Below are positions 5,969 through 10,037 of a stretch of DNA of 10,037 nucleotides, piece by piece. Location: positions 1 to 10,037 of the forward strand of contig CAZMRW010000117.1 of assembly GCA_964568805.1 (NCBI GenBank), in the 5' to 3' direction. The translations under genes were made by a program, and so were the position numbers. This stretch comes from CAZMRW01 sp964568805. GTDB lineage: Bacteria > Pseudomonadota > Gammaproteobacteria > Methylococcales > Methylomonadaceae. Under the pieces are notes generated by a model. The model was not told the origin of the DNA. It worked only from the letters and a program-made list of their open reading frames with translations, and searched no databases. Numbering within the stretch: position 1 is the stretch's first letter; the number at the start of each line of letters is the position of its first letter.

Positions 5969-5998
5969 TTGGGAAAATGGGACAAAATTGGGACAAAA
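5969..5998. repeat. Direct repeats TGGGACAAAA near the element end
   Basis: Two exact copies of TGGGACAAAA (5978-5987 and 5989-5998) at 11-nt spacing follow a degenerate copy TGGGAAAA (5970-5977). Short phased repeats beside the end of an integrated element resemble integrase arm-type or excisionase binding sites. The integrase itself is not in the window. Confidence 0.5.
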
Positions 5999-6010
5999 AA
6001 AATTAAGACA

Positions 6011-6044
6011 ATAAAAAAGGACTTGGTTAAAAACCTAAGTCCTT
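6011..6044 (-). terminator. Terminator of the tRNA-Leu transcript
   Basis: Read on the minus strand, AAGGACTT pairs with AAGTCCTT and an inner AGGTT with AACC (6017-6044, one bulged base), followed by six T's. It begins 9 nt after the tRNA's CCA. If the element entered at the tRNA 3' end, this terminator lies on the element side and would have been supplied by it. Confidence 0.75.
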
Positions 6045-6052
6045 GAAATTAT

Positions 6053-6105
6053 TGGTGCCTCGGGCCGGAGTCGAACCGGCACGACCGTTAAGTCGAGGGA
6101 TTTTA
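6053..6105. other. Candidate element attachment site in the tRNA 3' half
   Basis: Tyrosine integrases commonly recombine in the 3' half of tRNA genes and restore the tRNA on the attached side. Phage-type genes lie only on the 3' side of this tRNA and chromosomal genes only on the 5' side. The second copy that would mark the far end is not in the window, so the core cannot be delimited. Confidence 0.4.
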
Positions 6106-6139
6106 AGTCCCTTGCGTCTACCAATTTCGCCACCGAGGC
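6053..6139 (-). tRNA. tRNA-Leu(UAA)
   Basis: On the minus strand the 7-bp acceptor GCCTCGG (6139-6133) pairs with CCGAGGC (6063-6057), followed by A and an encoded CCA (6055-6053). The anticodon stem AGGGA/TCCCT encloses the loop CTTAAAA with anticodon TAA (6105-6103). The T arm GTTCGACTC is present, and the long variable arm gives the 87-nt length expected of a leucine tRNA. It decodes UUA codons. The 3' end points to the phage-type genes, which fits use as an integration site. Confidence 0.97.
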
Positions 6140-6163
6140 ATCGATTGCTTTGGTAAGCCGATT

Positions 6164-6169
6164 ATTATA
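6164..6169 (-). promoter_or_regulatory. -10 box of the tRNA-Leu promoter
   Basis: The minus strand reads TATAAT here, 25 nt before the tRNA 5' end, giving a short leader. The -35 region is poor (CTGGTT at 6187-6192), so I am sure only of the -10. Confidence 0.5.
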
Positions 6170-6543
6170 TAACAACAAAAAAAATAAACCAGATGCAGAC
6201 TGAAATTTTTAACCGGGTTCCAAGCTCTTTCCGGATGTTTTAGTTGCATTATGTGCATGAAAAATCCTGCAAGCTGATTGAATATGGCCTGATAACTGCG
6301 ATGATGTCGTGCTTGTCTCTAAATTTGAACCAGTACTGGCGTAATCGAGCTTAGACCGATCGTTCCATTTAAGAGCGGATGAACTTTCTGTGATGCGGTG
6401 ACACAATGTTTACTGATTCAGTTGGTTTTGAGAATGATGGTGTAAGGTTTATTATAGTTTGGCGACAAATTCAAGTAATGCTGCGGATTTAATTTTAAAT
6501 TCCGTGTTTTTGGTTACATGAGTCATATATTTGGAATCATTCG
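6170..6543. other. Intergenic region between tRNA-Leu and the DUF3047 gene
   Basis: No convincing gene. A 65-codon frame on the minus strand (6209-6406) is low-complexity in Ser and Thr, has no ribosome site and is unlikely to be real. The right part holds a promoter (6428-6455) and a leader of about 80 nt. Confidence 0.5.
6428..6455 (+). promoter_or_regulatory. Sigma-70 type promoter of the DUF3047-arsS operon
   Basis: TTGAGA (6428-6433), a 16-nt spacer and TATTAT (6450-6455) each match consensus at five of six bases. Transcription would begin near 6462 and leave an untranslated leader of about 80 nt. Confidence 0.5.
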
Positions 6544-7206
6544 ATGGACACAAAGCTCTCAATTACTTCCATTTGTTTACTGCTGATGTTTAATCCGGCC
6601 GGGTGTGCCGAAACGACGGCAGATAAACTGGAGATAGGATCTTTCTCGTCAGGATCGCTTGCCGGCTGGGAAAGTAAGAAATTTAAAGGCGCGACGAAAT
6701 ATCAATTGGCCGATGTGGGCGGAGACAAGGTGTTAAAAGCGGAAAGCGCAGGCACGGGATCGGGACTATTTAAAAAACAGCGCATCGATTTGCAGAAGAC
6801 GCCGTTCCTGAACTGGCGCTGGCGCATTGAAAACCGGCTTGGCGACCTCAATGAGCAAAGCAAGAAAGGAGACGATTATGCCGCCAGGGTTTATGTGGTT
6901 ATCAGCGGCGGACTGGCGTTCTGGCGGACTCGAGCGATCAACTATGTCTGGGCGAGCACATCGCCCAAGGGAAAAATCTGGCCGAATGCATTTGCCGGCG
7001 ATCATGCCATGATGATTGCGCTCAGGTCGGCAAACGATGAAACCGCTACCTGGTATAGCGAAAAACGAAATGTCCTTGCCGATTTGAAGCGTCAATTCGG
7101 TGCAGACATCCGATATATCGATGCCGTCGCCATCATGACCGATACCGACAATGCCGGAGGCAAGGTGACGGCCTACTACGGCGATTTAGTTTTTAGTGCG
7201 CACTGA
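6544..7206 (+). CDS. DUF3047 domain exported protein
   Basis: 220 residues. The N-terminus is a signal peptide (MDTKLSITSICLLLMF, cleavage near NPAGCAE); the Cys in AGC hints at a lipoprotein, but Pro at -3 is not typical. The remainder fits DUF3047: the conserved core NWRWRIENRLG with the acidic segment KKGDDYAARVYVVISGG, the WRTRAINYVWAS segment, and the closing GKVTAYYGDLVF. These proteins are predicted periplasmic beta-sandwich carbohydrate-binding-like folds with no assigned function. A GGAA site lies 7 nt before the ATG. The gene is followed after 5 nt by the ArsS-like gene, so the two are probably co-transcribed. Confidence 0.88.
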   Translation: MDTKLSITSICLLLMFNPAGCAETTADKLEIGSFSSGSLAGWESKKFKGATKYQLADVGGDKVLKAESAGTGSGLFKKQRIDLQKTPFLNWRWRIENRLGDLNEQSKKGDDYAARVYVVISGGLAFWRTRAINYVWASTSPKGKIWPNAFAGDHAMMIALRSANDETATWYSEKRNVLADLKRQFGADIRYIDAVAIMTDTDNAGGKVTAYYGDLVFSAH

Positions 7207-7211
7207 TACTT

Positions 7212-8186
7212 ATGCATGACACCTTAACGTACCTCGAGCAGACCGATTTTCCGGCTATCAACAGAAACGATCTGGAAATTTTACAAGTCAATCTCGGCTA
7301 TTTGTGCAATCTGAGTTGCACGCACTGTCATGTCAATGCAGGACCCAAGCGCACCGAACTCATGGATAAGCCGACAATCGATCAGGTGCTGGACTTTATC
7401 GACAGGGAAAATATCCACGCACTGGATTTGACCGGAGGCGCTCCCGAAATGAATCCGGATTTCCGATATCTTGTCGTAAAAGCAAGGGAATTGGGCGTTA
7501 CCGTCATAGACCGTTGTAATCTGGTGATTCTGGAGGAGCCCGGTTATGAAGATCTGGCCGATTTCCTCGCCGCTAACCAGGTTGAAATTACCGCATCGTT
7601 GCCCTGTTATCTGGAAGATAATGTCGACAGGCAACGGGGTAAAGGAACCTTCAACGCCAGCCTGTCGGCTCTGAAAAAATTAAACCGTCTCGGTTACGGG
7701 CAAACAGGCGGCGAGCTTCGGCTCAATCTGGTGTTTAATCCGCAAGGTGACTCGCTGCCGCCCGGGCAGCAAGCATTGGAAGAGGCCTATAAACAGCATT
7801 TGCTGGAACATTACGGCATCGTTTTTAACAAATTGTTTGCGATGACCAATCTGCCCATCCAGCGCTTTGGCAGTATGCTGATCAGCAAAGGGCTGTTTCA
7901 TGATTACATGCAATTATTGAAAGACAATCATCGCCAGGAAAATCTGGACAGCGTCATGTGCAGAAACACCTTAAGTGTGGACTGGCAAGGCTATGTGTAT
8001 GACTGTGATTTTAACCAGATGCTGCAACTGCCTTTAGGCGCTTTTGCCGGAGCCCAAACCCATTTGCGCGATTTGCTTGGACAGTCTTTGAACGGAGCGG
8101 CCATTGCCGTTCGCCAGCATTGCTACGGCTGCACAGCGGGGCAGGGCAGCAGTTGCGGCGGCTCGCTTGGTCAAACAAAAGCTTAA
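7212..8186 (+). CDS. arsS: Radical SAM protein, ArsS family
   Basis: 324 residues. The radical SAM motif CxxxCxxC is Cys32, Cys36 and Cys39 (CNLSCTHCHVNAGP), which hold the 4Fe-4S cluster. The GGAPEMNP segment near residue 76 corresponds to the SAM-binding GGE-type motif. The C-terminal half is the DUF3641 domain, with further conserved cysteines (MCRNTLSVDWQGYVYDCDFNQ, HCYGCTAGQGSSCGG) that likely bind another cluster. In characterised family members ArsS adds a deoxyadenosyl group to dimethylarsenite in arsenosugar synthesis; many family members have other or unknown substrates, and no intact arsM is next to it here. No selenocysteine codon is present. Translation is probably coupled to the upstream gene, since no clear ribosome site is seen. 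Confidence 0.9.
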   Translation: MHDTLTYLEQTDFPAINRNDLEILQVNLGYLCNLSCTHCHVNAGPKRTELMDKPTIDQVLDFIDRENIHALDLTGGAPEMNPDFRYLVVKARELGVTVIDRCNLVILEEPGYEDLADFLAANQVEITASLPCYLEDNVDRQRGKGTFNASLSALKKLNRLGYGQTGGELRLNLVFNPQGDSLPPGQQALEEAYKQHLLEHYGIVFNKLFAMTNLPIQRFGSMLISKGLFHDYMQLLKDNHRQENLDSVMCRNTLSVDWQGYVYDCDFNQMLQLPLGAFAGAQTHLRDLLGQSLNGAAIAVRQHCYGCTAGQGSSCGGSLGQTKA

Positions 8187-8212
8187 TCAAGACCTATTTT
8201 TGAGGAGACAAA

Positions 8213-8414
8213 ATGACGGTAGAAACGGGCGTTTTGGAACGATATTCCGCAGGTGCCGAATCGAAGCAGGCAGATCGTGGAAGGGGTGGAATTTCGAGCG
8301 GTCACGGTTACGGCGGTTAAACCGCAGCAGGACAAACCCGGTAATGCCTGGTGTGCACCCCCGGCACGATTCCTTCCTCAAGCGAAACCAAAGGGGGCAC
8401 AACACCAGGATTAA
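8213..8414 (+). pseudogene. Remnant of a methyltransferase gene (ArsM-like)
   Basis: A good ribosome site GAGGAG (8202-8207) precedes ATG 8213 and a frame reading TVETGVLERYSAGAESKQAD, which resembles the start of SAM-dependent methyltransferases that often follow arsS. At about 8272-8279 the similarity jumps to another frame reading VEGVEFRAVTVTAVKP, which resembles the C-terminal region of the same family. The SAM-binding middle of some 200 residues is missing. Both frames stop soon (8320 and 8414). The simplest reading is a large internal deletion with a frame change. The family match is from memory of typical sequences, so the identity is tentative. Confidence 0.45.
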
Positions 8415-8547
8415 TGTATTTCCAGCGGAGGCTGCTGTTAAAAGTATTGCCGCATCAAAGCCGGCCGGAAGTTAAGGACGATAAGAAGGCTATGTTTAAA
8501 CACGACAATAAACACAGTTTCCTGCTGTTCGGTTAAAAAAATCGAGG
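8415..8547. other. Gene-poor stretch between the methyltransferase remnant and the exported protein gene
   Basis: No supported gene. Short open frames run across it on both strands, but none has a ribosome site or recognisable residues. It probably consists of further decayed remnant and the shared 3' ends of two convergent units; a run of seven A's (8534-8540) would act as a T-tract for minus-strand transcripts, without a clear stem before it. Confidence 0.35.
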
Positions 8548-8934
8548 TTACCGGGTCCGGCAAAGAACAGTCACAATCGGACTGACAGCGACGTTATTTT
8601 GATTAAATACTTGTCCGTTGACCTGGTTGTTCTGAATAAAGTTTGTGGAAATCCGCTCGGCGCCTGCAGCGATATCCGCCGGATTGCTATCGAAATCGAA
8701 TCCCACTTCGCCTCCGATAGTCGGAAAATCATCAGACGTTGCGGCATTCCTGCCCGAAGTCACCACTGCATGATAATTGCCGTTGGTAAGCTTTGATGCG
8801 TCGACGGATACGGAAGAACGCGTGGTGCCTCGTTTTTCGCATTTCACTCGTACGTCTGCCGCTTCAGCCGCATTTAACAAGCCTATGTTCAAGATCAAGG
8901 CCGATATTGTCAGAGTCATTATTTTTCTTATCAT
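8548..8934 (-). CDS. Small exported protein of unknown function
   Basis: 128 residues from ATG 8934, chosen because GGAG (8947-8944) lies 9 nt upstream; a TTG further upstream would overlap that site. Residues 1-26 are a signal peptide (LTISALILNIGLLNAAEA, cleavage after AEA before ADVRV). The mature protein of about 100 residues is rich in Asn, Ser, Thr and Val, with one Cys near each end (VKCEKRG and VLCRTR) that could form a disulfide. It looks like a small periplasmic or secreted beta-rich domain. I do not recognise a named family. The leader contains competing hairpins that overlap the ribosome site. Confidence 0.8.
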   Translation of the reverse strand: MIRKIMTLTISALILNIGLLNAAEAADVRVKCEKRGTTRSSVSVDASKLTNGNYHAVVTSGRNAATSDDFPTIGGEVGFDFDSNPADIAAGAERISTNFIQNNQVNGQVFNQNNVAVSPIVTVLCRTR

Positions 8935-8943
8935 AGTTATTAT

Positions 8944-9022
8944 CTCCAAGGAATGAGGACATCATGTCGAACATGATGAAATATGTTTGCATCATCTTTG
9001 ATACGTAACATTAATTCCTTGG
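8944..9022 (-). promoter_or_regulatory. Leader with mutually exclusive hairpins overlapping the ribosome site
   Basis: CCAAGGAAT (8946-8954) and ATTCCTTGG (9014-9022) are exact reverse complements, so the mRNA can pair across 59 nt and cover part of the TTGGAG ribosome site. Inside lies a perfect hairpin with 8-bp arms (8960-8967 and 8971-8978, loop of 3). One of its arms can instead pair with CATCAT at 8990-8995. An operator function for the palindrome is the alternative. Confidence 0.45.
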
Positions 9023-9239
9023 CGTAACGATAAAGTTCAATTGCGGTGAAAAAACAAGATAAAAATTGTCCTTATGGCCGGGGCCCCGTCGCTAAAATCG
9101 GGTCCTATTACTAATCCATGCCCTTGAAGCAAAAGTGGTCAAGAGGCGGTTTTACTCAGCAGGCATAGCCGCATACCCTTTTTCCAGACTTATAGCAGAG
9201 CTCTTGCCGCTAACCTAGGCGGGCTATTGGTTCGACAAT
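9023..9239. other. Intergenic region, no gene seen
   Basis: Between a minus-strand promoter region and the end of the CBS-domain gene. I find no coding frame, tRNA or clear terminator. A GGGGCCCC palindrome (about 9081-9088) lies next to ATCGGGTCC. The AT-rich part at 9040-9075 probably holds the promoter of the exported protein gene, but the boxes are not clear. Confidence 0.35.
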
Positions 9240-9275
9240 GCTGAAATGGACTTCTCGTCCCTCCATTTTGGCAGC
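9240..9275 (-). terminator. Hairpin after the CBS-domain gene
   Basis: AAATGGA (9244-9250) pairs with TCCATTT (9262-9268), and GCTG (9240-9243) with CAGC (9272-9275), starting 7 nt past the CBS gene stop on the minus strand. No T-run follows, so it may be a 3'-end-protecting hairpin or a weak terminator. Confidence 0.35.
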
Positions 9276-9281
9276 CGAGGT

Positions 9282-9728
9282 TTATCTGTATTTCTTTTCC
9301 AGATTCTGCTGCTTGCCAATCAGTTCGGTCAGGTTTTTCAGTTGTTCGGCAATCAGATCGATGAGATCGTCCAGTGTAATAATTCCAATCAGAGCGCCGT
9401 TGTCATCGATAACGGGCAGCCGGCGAATGCCTTTCTGGCGCATGATCTGTATCGTTTCGTGAATGTCGTCGTGTTCTTTCGCCAAGGTGAGCTCGCGGTA
9501 CATGACATCGCCGAGGGTAAGCGAATTGCCGTCTACCTCTTTGGCGATGACCTCGATGACGATATCCCTGTCCGTGACAATGCCGACCGGGTAATTGAGG
9601 CCGTTGTGTTTCTCGACAATGACGACATCCCCGGTGTGATATTCGCGCATCAATTTGGCTGCTTCCAGAAGGGTATCGTTCTTTTGGGCAATTACGACGT
9701 CACGATTGCAAATTGTTTTAAGTGTCAT
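9282..9728 (-). CDS. Two-CBS-domain protein
   Basis: 148 residues consisting almost only of a CBS pair: the first at about 7-60 (TLLEAAKLMREYHTGDVVIVE, PVGIVTDRDIVIEVI) and the second at about 74-126 (IHETIQIMRQKGIRRLPVIDD, LIGIITLDDLIDLIAE). The GIVTDRDI and GIITLDDL segments are the typical closing strands. Stand-alone CBS pairs bind adenine nucleotides such as AMP, ATP or SAM and signal energy state, but the partner is not shown here. The C-terminus is a charged helix (LKNLTELIGKQQNLEKKYR). AAGGAAG (9739-9733) lies 4 nt before the ATG. It is probably a single-gene transcript. Confidence 0.93.
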   Translation of the reverse strand: MTLKTICNRDVVIAQKNDTLLEAAKLMREYHTGDVVIVEKHNGLNYPVGIVTDRDIVIEVIAKEVDGNSLTLGDVMYRELTLAKEHDDIHETIQIMRQKGIRRLPVIDDNGALIGIITLDDLIDLIAEQLKNLTELIGKQQNLEKKYR

Positions 9729-9739
9729 ATCGCTTCCTT

Positions 9740-10037
9740 ATTGAGTTGATATCGGGTGACTGCTTGTTTGTAGAATTAAAATGATACGATTATCTGAGGA
9801 TCGGCATGTGGAGCCAGCCTGGAAAAACAAGCCGATCATACGGGGCGGCGGCCCACGAAATTTCTTAATTGTTTTCACGATAACAATAGTTTTGGAAAGC
9901 TCCGTGAACTTCAATGCATAGACATAGATAACAACGCATGATTCAACAATCTCTGATTGGAATACAGAAAAAAGGTCAGACCGGAATGGCACTTACTTAA
10001 GCTATAACCGAATGAATTAAAAAGAAAAGCTGGCACG
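9740..10037. other. Intergenic region to the window edge, no convincing gene
   Basis: An 84-codon minus-strand frame (9738-9992) overlaps the ribosome site of the CBS gene, lacks its own and has a random-looking residue mix, so I leave it out. GATCGGC (about 9799-9805) pairs with GCCGATC (about 9831-9837). The segment near 9975-10006 (GGTCAGACCGGAATGGCACT) might be the end of an insertion sequence or a phage-type repeat, but only one copy is visible. Confidence 0.35.

Noticed and set aside
6209..6406. 65-codon minus-strand ORF
   Set aside because: No ribosome site and low-complexity Ser/Thr composition.
7212..8186. Selenocysteine in the ArsS-like protein
   Set aside because: All expected cysteine positions are Cys codons and there is no in-frame TGA.
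9738..9992. 84-codon minus-strand ORF
   Set aside because: No ribosome site, random-looking residues and overlap with the start region of the CBS gene.

Overview
The window looks like a gammaproteobacterial chromosome, with moderate GC and gene content reminiscent of Methylococcales; this assignment is by impression only, because no database search was possible. A tRNA-Leu(UAA) gene on the minus strand (6053-6139) splits it into two unlike halves. Positions 1 to about 6050 belong to an integrated mobile element that carries a phage capsid gene. Positions from about 6140 to the end are ordinary chromosome.

Mobile element, left to right. The tail of an unidentified ORF (2-166) runs into a 240-bp block (169-411) of GACGACTG-type repeats. 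The repeats are arranged as four tandem decamers, then a large nested inverted repeat with a GC-alternating core, then repeats in the opposite orientation. This resembles an iteron origin or cis replication region. Next come a helix-turn-helix protein that could be a small terminase-like or regulatory protein (641-1351), an overlapping small unknown protein (1341-1724), and a 594-residue fusion of an HK97-type prohead protease with a major capsid protein (1795-3579). A 49-residue unknown ORF follows (3604-3753). About 480 bp (3754-4235) then hold no convincing gene but three likely RNA elements: a structured segment ending in a terminator, a compact promoter-to-terminator unit of about 70 nt, and a hairpin-rich leader. 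Two unknown ORFs in one reading frame (4236-4481 and 4524-5336) and a RadC-type JAMM protein (5347-5880) complete the element. The right edge has a terminator, TGGGACAAAA repeats and the 3' end of the tRNA, which fits integration at the tRNA. No large terminase, portal, tail or integrase gene is visible, so the visible part looks more like a capsid-encoding satellite than a complete prophage.

Chromosomal part. A probable promoter drives a DUF3047 exported protein (6544-7206) and, 5 nt downstream, a radical SAM protein of the ArsS family (7212-8186). Immediately after it is what looks like a collapsed methyltransferase gene (8213-8414), perhaps an ArsM-like partner. On the minus strand are a small exported protein whose leader can fold into competing hairpins overlapping its ribosome binding site (8548-8934) and a two-CBS-domain protein (9282-9728). 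The last 300 bases hold no convincing gene.

The most interesting parts are the nested repeat block at 169-411, the capsid-only gene set, and the RNA-rich interval at 3754-4235.
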